From contig NZ_BCYR01000021.1 in the NCBI RefSeq assembly GCF_001598295.1, positions 1 through 34,100 on the forward strand: 34,100 bases of DNA. The letters run 5' to 3'. The notes beneath the pieces are model-generated. The model had not been told where the DNA came from and ran no database searches. It saw only the letters and a list, made by a program, of their open reading frames with translations. Shown here piece after piece: positions 21,155 through 30,109 of the stretch (positions are counted from its first letter, which is position 1; every line of letters starts with the position of its first letter). The DNA comes from Klebsiella ornithinolytica NBRC 105727 = ATCC 31898 (GTDB taxonomy: Bacteria; Pseudomonadota; Gammaproteobacteria; Enterobacterales; Enterobacteriaceae). Made by a program: the position numbers and the translations under genes.

Positions 21155-23311
21155 GTGAATATCATCGCCATCATGGGGCCCCACGGCGTCTACCACAAAG
21201 ACGAACCGATCAAAGAGCTGGAAGCAGCCCTGCAACGGCAAGGCTTTCAGACTATCTGGCCGCAAAACAGCGCCGACCTGCTGCAGTTTATCGAACATAA
21301 TCCGCGGATCTGCGGGGTCATCTTTGACTGGGATGAGTACAACGCCGATCTGTGCAGCGATATCAATCAGCTGAATGAGTATCTCCCGCTATACGCCTTC
21401 ATCAACGCGCATTCGACGATGGATGTCAGCAGCCAGGATCTGCGTATGACGCTGTGGTTCTTTGAATACGCGCTTGGCCTGGCAGAAGAGATCGCCACCC
21501 GAATCGCCCAGTACACGCGCGAATACCTGGATAACATTACCCCGCCGTTTACCAAAGCCCTGTTCAACTATGTGCAGGAGGGAAAATATACCTTCTGTAC
21601 GCCGGGGCATATGGGGGGAAGCGCGTACCAGAAAAGCCCGGTTGGCTGCCTGTTTTATGACTTTTTCGGTGGCAATACGCTGAAAGCCGACGTGTCGATT
21701 TCGGTCACCGAGCTGGGGTCGCTCCTCGATCACACCGGCCCGCATCTCGAAGCCGAGGAGTATATCGCCCGTGCCTTTGGTGCCGAGCAGAGCTACATGG
21801 TGACGAACGGCACCTCGACGTCGAACAAAATTGTCGGCATGTATTCGGCACCGGCGGGCAGCACGCTGCTGATTGACCGTAACTGCCATAAGTCACTGGC
21901 GCACCTGCTGATGATGAGCGATGTCGTGCCGCTGTGGCTGAAACCGACGCGTAACGCGCTGGGTATTCTGGGCGGCATACCGAAACGCGAATTTACCCGC
22001 GACAGCATTCAGCAGAAGGTGAATACCACGGGTGGCGCCGGGTGGCCGGTACATGCGGTGATTACCAACTCCACCTATGACGGGCTGCTGTATAACACCA
22101 CCTGGATCAAAGAGACGCTCGATGTGCCCTCGATCCATTTTGACTCGGCCTGGGTGCCTTACACTCATTTCCATCCGATCTACCAGGGGAAAAGCGGGAT
22201 GAGCGGCGATCGCATTCCGGGTAAGGTCGTCTTCGAAACACAATCAACGCACAAAATGCTGGCCGCGCTGTCGCAGGCCTCGCTTATCCACATTAAAGGC
22301 AGCTACGACGAAGAGACCTTTAATGAAGCGTTTATGATGCACACCTCGACGTCGCCGAGCTATCCGATCGTTGCTTCGATAGAAACCGCGGCGGCCATGC
22401 TGCGCGGCAATTCTGGCAAGCGTTTGATCCAACGCTCCATTGAGCGAGCGCTGGATTTCCGCAAAGAGGTCCAGCGTCTGCGCGAAGAGACTGACGGCTG
22501 GTTCTTTGATATCTGGCAGCCGGAGAATATCGAGCAGGTGCAGTGCTGGCCGGTGGCAGGCGGTGAGAACTGGCACGGTTTTAAAGATGCTGACGATAAC
22601 CATATGTTCCTCGACCCGGTGAAGGTGACGATCCTGACGCCGGGAATGGATGAACAGGGCAATATGGACGATGAGGGGATCCCGGCGGCGCTGGTGGCGA
22701 AATTCCTCGATGAGCGCGGCGTGGTAGTGGAGAAAACGGGTCCCTACAACCTGCTGTTCCTGTTCAGTATTGGTATTGATAAAACCCGGGCGATGGGGTT
22801 GTTACGTGGCTTAACCGAGTTTAAGCGCGCCTACGATCTCAACCTGCGAGTGAAGAACATGCTGCCGGATCTCTACGCGGAAGATCCCGATTTTTATCGC
22901 AATATGCGTATTCAGGATCTGGCGCAGGGGATCCATCGCCTGATCCGCCAGCACCAGTTGTCGCAGCTGATGCTGAGCGCGTTTGACGTGCTGCCGGAAA
23001 TGAAAATGACGCCGCATCAGGCCTGGCAGCGGCAAATCAAAGGTGAAGTCGAAACCATTGAGCTGGAAAATCTGGTCGGGCGCATTTCGGCTAATATGAT
23101 TCTGCCGTACCCGCCGGGCGTACCGCTGTTGATGCCCGGAGAGATGATTACCGAAGAGAGCCGGGCGGTGCTCGATTTCCTGCTGATGCTGTGCTCGATT
23201 GGGCGCCATTATCCGGGCTTTGAAACGGATATCCACGGGGCGAAGCGCGATGACGACGGCGTCTACCGGGTACGAGTCTTAAAAAATGACTCACTGCTTG
23301 CGCCGCGCTAA
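21155..23311 (+). CDS. ldcC: Lysine decarboxylase, LdcC type
   Basis: PLP-dependent decarboxylase making cadaverine from lysine; position next to accA, and not next to cadB, marks it as the weakly constitutive LdcC and not CadA. Domains in order: N-terminal wing (Orn/Lys/Arg decarboxylase N, 1-130), PLP large domain (130-560) with Lys367 in the STHKML motif forming the Schiff base, and the C-terminal domain. GTG at 21155 is chosen because AGGAGG lies five bases upstream and the protein then starts MNIIAIMGPHG, as in E. coli; the frame is open upstream to 21095. At 718 residues it is slightly longer than E. coli LdcC (713): after RVRVLK it ends NDSLLAPR. A 7-bp stem GCGCCGC/GCGGCGC (23300-23306 with 23312-23318) surrounds the stop but has no T run. 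Confidence 0.96.
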   Translation: MNIIAIMGPHGVYHKDEPIKELEAALQRQGFQTIWPQNSADLLQFIEHNPRICGVIFDWDEYNADLCSDINQLNEYLPLYAFINAHSTMDVSSQDLRMTLWFFEYALGLAEEIATRIAQYTREYLDNITPPFTKALFNYVQEGKYTFCTPGHMGGSAYQKSPVGCLFYDFFGGNTLKADVSISVTELGSLLDHTGPHLEAEEYIARAFGAEQSYMVTNGTSTSNKIVGMYSAPAGSTLLIDRNCHKSLAHLLMMSDVVPLWLKPTRNALGILGGIPKREFTRDSIQQKVNTTGGAGWPVHAVITNSTYDGLLYNTTWIKETLDVPSIHFDSAWVPYTHFHPIYQGKSGMSGDRIPGKVVFETQSTHKMLAALSQASLIHIKGSYDEETFNEAFMMHTSTSPSYPIVASIETAAAMLRGNSGKRLIQRSIERALDFRKEVQRLREETDGWFFDIWQPENIEQVQCWPVAGGENWHGFKDADDNHMFLDPVKVTILTPGMDEQGNMDDEGIPAALVAKFLDERGVVVEKTGPYNLLFLFSIGIDKTRAMGLLRGLTEFKRAYDLNLRVKNMLPDLYAEDPDFYRNMRIQDLAQGIHRLIRQHQLSQLMLSAFDVLPEMKMTPHQAWQRQIKGEVETIELENLVGRISANMILPYPPGVPLLMPGEMITEESRAVLDFLLMLCSIGRHYPGFETDIHGAKRDDDGVYRVRVLKNDSLLAPR

Positions 23312-23353
23312 GCGGCGCGAGTAACCTGGATGGCATTAACTGGAGGAGTAGAC

Positions 23354-23743
23354 ATGCTGGGTTTAAAACGGGTTCACCATATTGCTATCATCGCGACCAA
23401 TTATGCGCAGAGCAAAGCCTTTTACTGCGATATTCTGGGCTTTACGTTGCAGAGCGAGTTTTATCGTGAAGAGCGCGATTCGTGGAAGGGCGATCTGGCA
23501 TTGAATGGCGAGTATGTCATCGAACTGTTCTCTTTCCCGTTTCCTCCCGCCCGTCCGAGCCGTCCCGAAGCCTGTGGGCTGCGCCACCTGGCCTTTAGCG
23601 TCGATGATATTGACGCGGCGGTGGCCCATCTGGAAGCGCATGGCGTGGCCTGTGAGGGGATTCGCATCGATCCTTTTACCGGCAAACGCTTCACCTTTTT
23701 TAACGATCCCGACGGCCTGCCGCTGGAGATTTATCAGCAGTAA
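23354..23743 (+). CDS. yaeR: VOC-family metalloprotein YaeR (glyoxalase I-like)
   Basis: A 129-residue single vicinal-oxygen-chelate protein. The pattern begins LKRVHHIAIIATNYAQSKAFYCDILGF, with a metal-ligand His in VHHIAI, IELFSFP with a Glu and GLRHLAFSVDD with a His in the second half, and ends DPDGLPLEIYQQ with the final Glu, giving the usual four-ligand set. The substrate is unknown; glyoxalase I activity should not be assumed. The ATG at 23354 is preceded by GGAGGAG; the frame opens earlier at 23330 without family support. It lies between ldcC and tilS, as in E. coli. Confidence 0.93.
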   Translation: MLGLKRVHHIAIIATNYAQSKAFYCDILGFTLQSEFYREERDSWKGDLALNGEYVIELFSFPFPPARPSRPEACGLRHLAFSVDDIDAAVAHLEAHGVACEGIRIDPFTGKRFTFFNDPDGLPLEIYQQ

Positions 23744-23809
23744 CCCTTGCCAGAGCGCGCCCGGCCCGATAATGTGCCGGGCTATCTCCCCAGCGACACT
23801 ATCAAGATG

Positions 23810-25111
23810 ATGACGCCCGATATTGCGCAAACCCTACACCCCTATCGTCAGTTTTTGGTCGCCTTCAGCGGTGGTCTGGATTCGACGGTGCTTTTACATC
23901 AGCTGGTCTGCTGGCGTGAACGGGACCCGACGCTGCAGCTGCGGGCCATCCATATTCACCATGGCCTGAGCGCGAATGCCGATAGCTGGGTTACGCACTG
24001 CCTGCAGGTTTGCCAGCACTGGCAGGTTCCGCTGGTGGTCGAGCGCGTTACTCTCGCGGATGATGGCCTGGGCGTGGAGGCGCACGCACGGCAGGCTCGC
24101 TACCAGGCTTTCCGGATGGCGCTGCAGCCGGGAGAAGCCCTGGTGACGGCTCAGCACCTCGACGATCAGTGTGAAACCTTCCTGTTGGCGCTCAAACGCG
24201 GCAGCGGCCCAACCGGGCTGGCGGCGATGGCGGCATCCTCGGGGTTTGCCGCTACGCGACTGCTGCGCCCTCTGCTGAATACCCGTCGTGAAACGCTGCA
24301 CCAGTGGGCGCTGGCTCATCAGCTTAGCTGGATTGAGGACGAGAGCAATCAGGATGATACCTACGATCGTAACTTCCTCCGTCTGCGCGTTGTTCCGCAG
24401 CTTAACGCGCGCTGGCCCCATTTTTCCGAGGCGGTTGCCCGTAGCGCCAGCCTGTGCGGCGAACAGGAGCAGCTGCTGGATGAACTGCTGGCGGAAGATT
24501 TGGCAAAACTGGTGGCGGATGACGGTTCGTTAGCTATTGACGCGCTGGCGTCCATGAGCGCGCCGCGCCGCGCTGCGCTGCTGCGGCGCTGGCTGGCCGG
24601 GCACTCTGCGCCGATGCCCTCGCGCGAGATGCCGGAGCGTATCTGGCGCGAAGTCGCGCTGGCGCGGGAGGATGCTTTTCCCTGCCTGCGACTTGGCGAT
24701 TTTTCCGTGCGTCGTTATCAGCAGCGGCTGTGGTGGGTCAGATATCAATCTGGCCAGACGGATGTGGTGCTACCGTGGCCGGACTACCGGCGACCGCTAC
24801 GGCTGCCGGAAGGTCTGGGCGAACTGACGCTGCGGTCAGGCGGACCGTTACGCGCCCCGCGTGGTGAAGAGCCGGTGACGGTGCGCTTTCGCGCCAGCGG
24901 AAATCTGCATATTGTCGGCCGTCACGGCGGCCGCAAGCTGAAGAAAATCTGGCAGGAGCTGGGCGTTGCCCCCTGGCGCCGCGATACCACACCGCTGCTG
25001 TTCTACGGTGAGACGCTGATTGCGGCGGCGGATTCGCTGTTCGTAACCTGCGAAGGGGAAGCGCGGGAAGGCGAAGGGGTAGAGATGATATGGAGGAAAA
25101 CGGGCGGCTGA
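23810..25111 (+). CDS. tilS: tRNA(Ile)-lysidine synthetase
   Basis: Attaches lysine to C34 of tRNA-Ile(CAU) with ATP, switching it from Met to Ile decoding; essential. The N-terminal N-type ATP-pyrophosphatase domain carries the P-loop SGGLDST near residue 20 and the [12 protein letters not shown] motif; the [18 protein letters not shown] and [14 protein letters not shown] segments complete the active site. The central and C-terminal tRNA-binding domains follow, ending with [17 protein letters not shown]. Two adjacent ATGs (23807 and 23810) are possible; 23810 aligns best with E. coli and gives 433 residues (E. coli 432). The frame is open upstream to 23747 with a TTG. No good Shine-Dalgarno is visible, so coupling with yaeR is likely. 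Confidence 0.95.
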   Translation: MTPDIAQTLHPYRQFLVAFSGGLDSTVLLHQLVCWRERDPTLQLRAIHIHHGLSANADSWVTHCLQVCQHWQVPLVVERVTLADDGLGVEAHARQARYQAFRMALQPGEALVTAQHLDDQCETFLLALKRGSGPTGLAAMAASSGFAATRLLRPLLNTRRETLHQWALAHQLSWIEDESNQDDTYDRNFLRLRVVPQLNARWPHFSEAVARSASLCGEQEQLLDELLAEDLAKLVADDGSLAIDALASMSAPRRAALLRRWLAGHSAPMPSREMPERIWREVALAREDAFPCLRLGDFSVRRYQQRLWWVRYQSGQTDVVLPWPDYRRPLRLPEGLGELTLRSGGPLRAPRGEEPVTVRFRASGNLHIVGRHGGRKLKKIWQELGVAPWRRDTTPLLFYGETLIAAADSLFVTCEGEAREGEGVEMIWRKTGG

Positions 25112-25124
25112 GCCACCCGTTTTT
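25097..25124. terminator. Bidirectional terminator between tilS and rof
   Basis: AAAACGGG (25097-25104) pairs with CCCGTTTT (25116-25123) and GGC with GCC (25106-25108 with 25112-25114), with one C-A mismatch and a short TGA loop. The run of Ts on both strands ends both converging units. It overlaps the tilS stop codon. Confidence 0.85.
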
Positions 25125-25126
25125 AT

Positions 25127-25387
25127 TCAGGACTCGCTTACCACCACGGTACCGATTTCCGGGTGGCTGAAGCTGGCGATTTTATCCAGGCGTAGCTCGC
25201 GAATGTTTCCGCTCAGTTCCACCACCAGATACTCGATATTTTTGCGCGAGATAAGATCGCTCGCCTTCGCTTGCAGCTGCTCACCATCTTTGAGCGTCAG
25301 GACAAGCACCAGATGATGCTGGCAGGCAAGTTCGAGGTTGTCATAATCATCACAGTTGATGGGTTGATAAGTATCATTCATTGACAT
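25127..25387 (-). CDS. rof: Rho-binding antiterminator Rof (YaeO)
   Basis: Small acidic protein that binds Rho and inhibits Rho-dependent termination by blocking its RNA contact site. The product is 86 residues from the ATG at 25387, or 84 from the ATG at 25381 ([20 protein letters not shown]), which is the start used in E. coli. GGTGAG lies five bases before the upstream ATG and supports it. The Sm-like beta barrel residues and acidic stretch [11 protein letters not shown] are conserved. The gene overlaps the end of yaeP, so the two form one operon. Confidence 0.93.
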   Translation of the reverse strand: MSMNDTYQPINCDDYDNLELACQHHLVLVLTLKDGEQLQAKASDLISRKNIEYLVVELSGNIRELRLDKIASFSHPEIGTVVVSES

Positions 25388-25574
25388 AATCGCTCACCAG
25401 TAAGTTTGCTGCCGCACAGGCGGCTTTTTCCCTGACTGACTCCGAAAGGGCCTCATCCGCCGCAATTTCATTCAATACTTTCAACACGCAACCCAGCGCA
25501 TCTGGAATATACCCTAGGTCTCCGCTGGCTATTTCCGCATACCGCTTGCGTATTAACTCACAATATTGGTCCAC
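25374..25574 (-). CDS. yaeP: Conserved small protein YaeP (UPF0253)
   Basis: A 66-residue helical protein, [18 protein letters not shown]..., of the enterobacterial UPF0253 family. Its function is unknown. It lies directly upstream of rof and overlaps it by up to 14 bases, so the two are cotranscribed and translation is probably coupled. The start is GTG with AGGAGG four bases upstream, a strong site. Nothing in the sequence points to a catalytic role; there are no membrane segments. Confidence 0.9.
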   Translation of the reverse strand: MDQYCELIRKRYAEIASGDLGYIPDALGCVLKVLNEIAADEALSESVREKAACAAANLLVSDYVNE

Positions 25575-25652
25575 ATGCCCTCCTGTCAGTATTCTGACTC
25601 AACCGTGGGATGCAAGTTTAAGCCTACGAAGATACACTCTGTTTAGCAAGGT

Positions 25653-25667
25653 GACTATACCATAGTC
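25653..25667 (-). promoter_or_regulatory. yaeP-rof promoter with overlapping inverted repeat
   Basis: On the minus strand, TATAGT (25659-25654) is preceded by TGG (25662-25660), an extended -10 element; the -35 is weak. The same bases form a perfect inverted repeat GACTAT-ACC-ATAGTC (25653-25667), so the -10 box lies in a possible operator. The start would fall near 25647. Confidence 0.55.
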
Positions 25668-25736
25668 ATTTAAGCAATATCAGCAGGATGAAAAGAGAGC
25701 CGCCGATTGCCGGCAGCCTTTTGTCGCCAGTTTCGC

Positions 25737-25742
25737 TACAAT
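25737..25742 (+). promoter_or_regulatory. Candidate -10 box for yaeQ
   Basis: TACAAT 28 bases upstream of the yaeQ ATG. No clear -35 at 16-18 bases. The rest of the 196-base yaeP-yaeQ gap shows no gene. Confidence 0.35.
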
Positions 25743-25770
25743 GTACGCCATTTATTTCAGGAGAGTATTC

Positions 25771-26316
25771 ATGGCGCTGAAAGCGACAATTTATAAGGCT
25801 ACGGTGAACGTTGCCGATCTCGATCGCAACCAGTTTCTGGATGCCAGCCTGACGCTGGCTCAGCATCCGTCGGAAACCCAGGAGCGCATGATGCTACGCC
25901 TGCTGGCGTGGATAAAATACGCCGACGAACGTCTGCAGTTTACCCGTGGTCTCTCGTCTGATGATGAGGCGGAGCTGTGGCTGCTCAACGATCATCTCGG
26001 CGTTGACCTGTGGATTGAGCTTGGTTTGCCGGATGAGCGGCGGATTAAAAAAGCGTGTTCACGGGCGCAGGAGGTGGTGTTGTTTGCCTACAATAGCCGG
26101 GCAGCGGAAATCTGGTGGCAGCAGAACAAGAGCAAAATGGCGCAGTTTAGCAAACTGACGGTCTGGTATCTGGATGATGAGCAGCTCGCCCGGCTCAGCG
26201 CTTTTGCCGATCGTTCAATGGTGCTACAGGCCACTTTACAGGACGGCGGAATCTGGCTATCTGACGCTAAGAATAATCTGGAAATTCATTTAACGGCGTG
26301 GCAGCCGTCGGCATGA
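25771..26316 (+). CDS. yaeQ: Conserved protein YaeQ
   Basis: A 181-residue protein of the YaeQ family, [22 protein letters not shown]..., the same length as in E. coli. The family has a structure related to PD-(D/E)XK nucleases, but no activity is established; an early report of RfaH-like suppression should be treated with caution. The ATG at 25771 is chosen over the open frame to 25741 because it gives the family start and has AGGAGAG upstream. Its stop overlaps the arfB start (ATGA), so both are translated from the same message. Confidence 0.93.
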   Translation: MALKATIYKATVNVADLDRNQFLDASLTLAQHPSETQERMMLRLLAWIKYADERLQFTRGLSSDDEAELWLLNDHLGVDLWIELGLPDERRIKKACSRAQEVVLFAYNSRAAEIWWQQNKSKMAQFSKLTVWYLDDEQLARLSAFADRSMVLQATLQDGGIWLSDAKNNLEIHLTAWQPSA

Positions 26317-26726
26317 TTACGATTAGCCGCAGCGTGGTTATTCCGGATGAAGAGATAACGTTGTCCGGGATACGCGCGCAGGGCGCGGGCGGTCAGCACG
26401 TGAATAAAGCGTCTACCGCCATCCATCTGCGCTTTGACATAAAAGCATCCAGCCTGCCTGAGTATTATAAAGAACGATTGCTGGCTGCCAGTCACCACTT
26501 AATTTCTGCCGATGGTGTGGTTATCATTAAGGCTCAGGAATATCGCAGCCAGGAAATGAATCGTGAAGCGGCCATTTCCCGTCTGGTTGCGTTAATAAAA
26601 GAATTAACCGCAGTGCAAAAAAGTCGCCGTGAGACCCGGCCGACCCGGGCGTCAAAAGAGCGTCGTCTTGCCTCGAAGGCGCAAAAGTCCTCTGTCAAAG
26701 CACTGCGTGGGAAAGTTCGTCAGTAG
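26313..26726 (+). CDS. arfB: Alternative ribosome-rescue factor ArfB
   Basis: Peptidyl-tRNA hydrolase that frees stalled ribosomes lacking a stop codon, independent of tmRNA. The 137-residue product has the RF1-like catalytic domain with GGQ at residues 26-28 in [11 protein letters not shown], and a basic C-terminal tail (about 100-137, with [19 protein letters not shown]) that enters the empty mRNA channel. It is slightly shorter than E. coli ArfB (140), ending KVRQ. Translation is coupled to yaeQ by a four-base overlap. Formerly yaeJ. Confidence 0.96.
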   Translation: MITISRSVVIPDEEITLSGIRAQGAGGQHVNKASTAIHLRFDIKASSLPEYYKERLLAASHHLISADGVVIIKAQEYRSQEMNREAAISRLVALIKELTAVQKSRRETRPTRASKERRLASKAQKSSVKALRGKVRQ

Positions 26727-26768
26727 GCGGCATGGCGAACGGGTGGAATGGATTATAAGGAATTAACA

Positions 26769-27467
26769 GTGAAGAAAATCGTACTCTCTGTTGCCGTAGC
26801 GTGTTCGCTCTTTGCGCTATTTGGCTGCAACCATCGTTCGGATGTCGAGATGTTACAGCCGGCGCCGATGGAAGAACTGAAGCCGATGCAGCAAAGCTGG
26901 CGTGGTATTTTGCCCTGCGCCGATTGTGAAGGGATTGAAACCTCGCTGTTCCTCGAAAAGGATGGCAGCTGGGTAATGAACGAACGTTACCAGGGCGTCA
27001 GCCGTGAGCCGTCATCGTTCGCCTCGTACGGGACTTGGGCGCGGACCGCCGATAAGCTGGTCCTGACCGACAGCAAAGGTGAGAAGTCCTACTATCGCGT
27101 GAAGGGGGAAACCCTGGAAATGCTCGATCGGGAAGGTAACCCCATTGAGTCAACGCTCAACTACACCCTGAAATCGGTCAAAGCCAGTCTGCCGACGACG
27201 CCGATGACCATGCGCGGGATGTATTTCTATATGGCGGATGCGGCCACCTTCACCGACTGCGCGACCGGTAAGCGGATCGCGGTGGCTAACAATGCCCAGC
27301 TTGAGCGCGATTATGCCGCCGCTCGCGGAACGCAAACGCGCCCGGTGCTGCTGGTGGTAGAAGGGCACTTTACGCTGGAAGCCAACCCCGATAGCGGGGA
27401 GATGGTGAAAACGCTGATGGCGGATAAAGATATTAAATTCGTGCCGGGCAAAGACTGTAGCCAGTAA
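26769..27467 (+). CDS. nlpE: Outer-membrane lipoprotein NlpE (CutF), Cpx sensor
   Basis: Lipoprotein that activates the Cpx envelope-stress response on surface contact or when its own maturation or disulfide formation fails. GTG at 26769 gives a 232-residue precursor; AAGGA lies seven bases upstream, and an earlier in-frame ATG at 26748 is disfavoured because the signal peptide then starts with acidic residues. Signal peptide and lipobox LFGC give acylated Cys20, followed by Asn, a residue that permits transport to the outer membrane. The N-domain has LPCADCEGIETSLFLEKDG with a CxxC pair; the C-domain Cys pair (TDCATGK and KDCSQ) matches the redox-sensing disulfide. The tail is shorter than E. 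coli NlpE. Confidence 0.95.
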   Translation: MKKIVLSVAVACSLFALFGCNHRSDVEMLQPAPMEELKPMQQSWRGILPCADCEGIETSLFLEKDGSWVMNERYQGVSREPSSFASYGTWARTADKLVLTDSKGEKSYYRVKGETLEMLDREGNPIESTLNYTLKSVKASLPTTPMTMRGMYFYMADAATFTDCATGKRIAVANNAQLERDYAAARGTQTRPVLLVVEGHFTLEANPDSGEMVKTLMADKDIKFVPGKDCSQ

Positions 27468-27524
27468 GCCGTTTTCTGGCGAACGCGGCAAACAAAGGCC
27501 GCGGCGAACCTGGTTGCCAACATA

Positions 27525-27554
27525 AAAAAGGCCCCGCAGATGCGGGGCCTTTTT
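27525..27554. terminator. Bidirectional terminator between nlpE and proS
   Basis: GGCCCCGCA (27530-27538) and TGCGGGGCC (27541-27549) form a 9-bp stem, extended by AAAAA with TTTTT, giving T runs on both strands. It serves the converging nlpE and proS genes. Confidence 0.95.
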
Positions 27555-27570
27555 ACGTTTAGCGGTGGGT

Positions 27571-29289
27571 TCAGCCTTTGATTGCGTTAACCAGGTAATT
27601 CACGATATCGCCGGTTTTGATCAGCTGCTTCTCGCCGTTGCGACGATATTTATATTCGATATCGTCATTGTCGAGGTTGCGATCGCCGAGCACGATGGTA
27701 TGCGGAATACCAATCAGCTCCATATCGGCAAACATCACGCCCGGACGCTCTTTACGGTCATCCATCAGCACTTCGATACCCTGGGCGCGCAGCTCGCTAT
27801 ACAGCTTCTCAGCCAGCTCCTGCACGCGGTAGGATTTGTGCATGTTCATCGGCAGGATGGCGACCTGGAAAGGCGCAATCGCGTCTGGCCAGATAATACC
27901 GCGGTCGTCATGGTTCTGCTCAATGGCCGCAGCCACCACGCGGGTGACCCCGATGCCGTAGCAGCCCATCGTCAGCACCTGGTTACGGCCGTCTTCACCT
28001 TGTACCGAAGCGTTCATCGCCTGGGAGTACTTGGTTCCCAGCTGGAAGATGTGACCCACTTCGATGCCACGTTTAATCAGCAGCGTACCCTGACCATCCG
28101 GGCTCGGATCGCCGGCGACAACGTTACGGATATCGGCGACTTCCGGGGTCGCCACATCGCGATCCCAGTTAATGCCGAAGTAGTGTTTACCATCGATATT
28201 GGCGCCGGCAGCGAAATCGCTCATTGCCGCCACGGTACGGTCGATAACCACCGGAATCGGCATATTCACCGGCCCCAGAGAACCCGGACCTGCGTTAACG
28301 ATAGCGCGAATTTCTGCTTCAGTGGCGAAGGTCAGCGGGCTGGCAACCTGCGCCAGTTTTTCTGCTTTCACTTCGTTCAGCTCGTGGTCGCCGCGCACCA
28401 GCAGGGCAACCAGCGGGTAGCTGCTACCTTCAACGGCTTTAACCAGCAGCGTTTTGACTGTCTTCTCAACCGGCAGGTTGAACTGCTCGACCAGCTCAGC
28501 GATGGTTTTCGCATTCGGCGTATCGACCAGGGTCATCTCCTGAGTTGCCGCCGCACGCGGCGCTTTCGGCGCAACGGCTTCAGCAAACTCAATGTTGGCC
28601 GCGAAGTCAGAGCTGTCAGAGAAGATCACGTCATCTTCGCCGCTCTGCGCCAGAACCTGGAACTCATGAGACGCGCTACCGCCGATTGAGCCGGTGTCAG
28701 CCTGTACCGCGCGGAAATCAAGACCCATGCGGGTGAAGATTTTGCTGTAGGCGGCATACATCGCATCGTAGGTCTCTTGCAGCGATTCCTGAGAGGTATG
28801 GAAAGAGTAGGCATCTTTCATCAGGAACTCACGAGAACGCATTACGCCAAAGCGCGGGCGAACTTCGTCACGGAACTTGGTCTGAATCTGGAAGAAGTTC
28901 AGCGGCAGCTGCTTATAAGAGTTCAGCTCGTTACGGATCAGGTCGGTAATGACCTCTTCATGCGTCGGACCGAGAACAAACGGACGTTCGCCACGATCAA
29001 CAAAACGCAGCAGTTCCGGCCCATACTGCTCCCAGCGACCGCTCTCCTGCCACAGGTCCGCTGGCTGAACTACCGGCATGGACACCTCGATGGCACCGGC
29101 GTTGTTCATCTCCTCACGCACGATGTTTTCGACTTTTTTCAGGACGCGCAGGCCGGTCGGCAGCCAGGTATACAACCCGGAGGCCAGCTTGCGGATCATC
29201 CCGGCGCGCAGCATCAACTGATGGCTGATGACTTCGGCGTCGGCAGGTGTCTCCTTTTGAGTGGAGAGCAGGTATTGGCTAGTACGCAT
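27571..29289 (-). CDS. proS: Prolyl-tRNA synthetase
   Basis: Charges tRNA-Pro with proline. The 572-residue product equals E. coli ProRS, a prokaryote-type enzyme: class II catalytic core with motif 1 near the start of the core, motif 2 with [27 protein letters not shown] (about 140-165), the YbaK-like editing insertion (about 225-405) that clears Ala-tRNA-Pro, motif 3 with [10 protein letters not shown] (about 443-452) and the C-terminal anticodon-binding domain. The ATG at 29289 begins [19 protein letters not shown], the family start. It is transcribed alone; the gap upstream holds its leader. Confidence 0.99.
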   Translation of the reverse strand: MRTSQYLLSTQKETPADAEVISHQLMLRAGMIRKLASGLYTWLPTGLRVLKKVENIVREEMNNAGAIEVSMPVVQPADLWQESGRWEQYGPELLRFVDRGERPFVLGPTHEEVITDLIRNELNSYKQLPLNFFQIQTKFRDEVRPRFGVMRSREFLMKDAYSFHTSQESLQETYDAMYAAYSKIFTRMGLDFRAVQADTGSIGGSASHEFQVLAQSGEDDVIFSDSSDFAANIEFAEAVAPKAPRAAATQEMTLVDTPNAKTIAELVEQFNLPVEKTVKTLLVKAVEGSSYPLVALLVRGDHELNEVKAEKLAQVASPLTFATEAEIRAIVNAGPGSLGPVNMPIPVVIDRTVAAMSDFAAGANIDGKHYFGINWDRDVATPEVADIRNVVAGDPSPDGQGTLLIKRGIEVGHIFQLGTKYSQAMNASVQGEDGRNQVLTMGCYGIGVTRVVAAAIEQNHDDRGIIWPDAIAPFQVAILPMNMHKSYRVQELAEKLYSELRAQGIEVLMDDRKERPGVMFADMELIGIPHTIVLGDRNLDNDDIEYKYRRNGEKQLIKTGDIVNYLVNAIKG

Positions 29290-29319
29290 GTTGTTACGGT
29301 TCCATTTGGACGATCGGAA

Positions 29320-29339
29320 CAGGCTGGGGGACCAGCCTG
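29320..29339 (-). other. Hairpin in the proS leader
   Basis: CAGGCTGG (29320-29327) and CCAGCCTG (29332-29339) form a perfect 8-bp stem with a 4-base loop. Downstream on the minus strand there is no T run, so it is not a terminator of either neighbour; the run of seven Ts lies upstream of it. It lies in the predicted 5' leader of proS. Confidence 0.7.
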
Positions 29340-29357
29340 AAACAAAAAAAGTGGTTT

Positions 29358-29384
29358 AGTTTACCAGTGTGGCAAAGATGCCAA
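29358..29384 (-). promoter_or_regulatory. Candidate proS promoter
   Basis: On the minus strand TTGGCA (29384-29379), a 15-base spacer and TAAACT (29363-29358), with TGG directly before the -10 box (extended -10). The short spacer is tolerated by extended -10 promoters. The start would be near 29351. Confidence 0.45.
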
Positions 29385-29401
29385 AAGAGAGGAAAATAAA
29401 A

Positions 29402-30109
29402 TTAGCGCGGTTCAAGGGAAAAGACTTCAAAACCGGACGGAATCACGCGCCAGCGTACGTTAAAATCGAGCAGCCAGACGGCATAGGTTTTTCCCGCTTC
29501 TTCCTCTTTACGATAGGCCGGCCGCGGATCCTGCGCCAGCACCTCGCAGATAAACGCTTTAAGGTGCGGATAGCGCTTTTCCAGGGCGAAGAGCTGCGCC
29601 TGCGTTTCAGGGGTAAAGCTGACCGTCATCTCCGCCTGCGGCGCCTGCTGGGCGTAGCTGGCGCTGGCATCCGGCAGGGCTTCGGCAAACGGCAGGTAAG
29701 GCTTGATATCGACGACCGGCGTACCGTCAACCAGATCCAGACTGCCAAGCTGAAGGATGACCTGATCTTTATGACAGCGAACGCCTTTCAGTTCAACCAG
29801 CGACATCCCGATGGGATTCGGGCGAAACGTTGAACGCGTGGCGAACACGCCCATGCGCGCGTTGCCGCCGAGGCGGGGAGGGCGCACGGTGGGGCGCCAG
29901 CCGCCTTCCATCGTCTGATGGAAAACAAACAGCACCCACAGATGACTGAATGCTTCCAGGCCGCGGACGGCATCAGCCTGGTTATAAGGTGGCAGCAGAT
30001 GCAATTCGCCGCCGCCATGTTTGACCAGGCCTGGCTGGCGCGGGACGGCAAATTTTTCTTTATATGGCGAGCGGATAACGCCTATCTGCGCAAACTGAAA
30101 AGCACTCAT
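29402..30109 (-). CDS. trmO: tRNA (N6-threonylcarbamoyladenosine37-N6)-methyltransferase TrmO
   Basis: Adds the N6 methyl group to t6A37 of tRNA-Thr(GGU), giving m6t6A, with S-adenosylmethionine. The 235-residue product has the UPF0066/TsaA fold: GVIRSPYKEKFAVPRQP at the start, then WILFVFHQT-like WVLFVFHQT, RPPRLGG and the FATRSTFRPNPIGMSLVEL signature (about 90-110), LDLVDGTPVVDIKPYLP, and the C-terminal domain. Length equals the E. coli protein (formerly YaeB, TsaA). Its ATG overlaps the rcsF stop by four bases (ATGA), so the genes form an operon. Confidence 0.96.
   Translation of the reverse strand: MSAFQFAQIGVIRSPYKEKFAVPRQPGLVKHGGGELHLLPPYNQADAVRGLEAFSHLWVLFVFHQTMEGGWRPTVRPPRLGGNARMGVFATRSTFRPNPIGMSLVELKGVRCHKDQVILQLGSLDLVDGTPVVDIKPYLPFAEALPDASASYAQQAPQAEMTVSFTPETQAQLFALEKRYPHLKAFICEVLAQDPRPAYRKEEEAGKTYAVWLLDFNVRWRVIPSGFEVFSLEPR

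Noticed and set aside
23300..23318. Terminator after ldcC
   Set aside because: A GC stem surrounds the stop, but no T run follows, and yaeR begins 42 bases later.
27565..28689. 374-residue open frame antisense to proS
   Set aside because: Mirror frame of a GC-biased gene. No family resemblance, no ribosome-binding site, and proS is clearly intact on the other strand.
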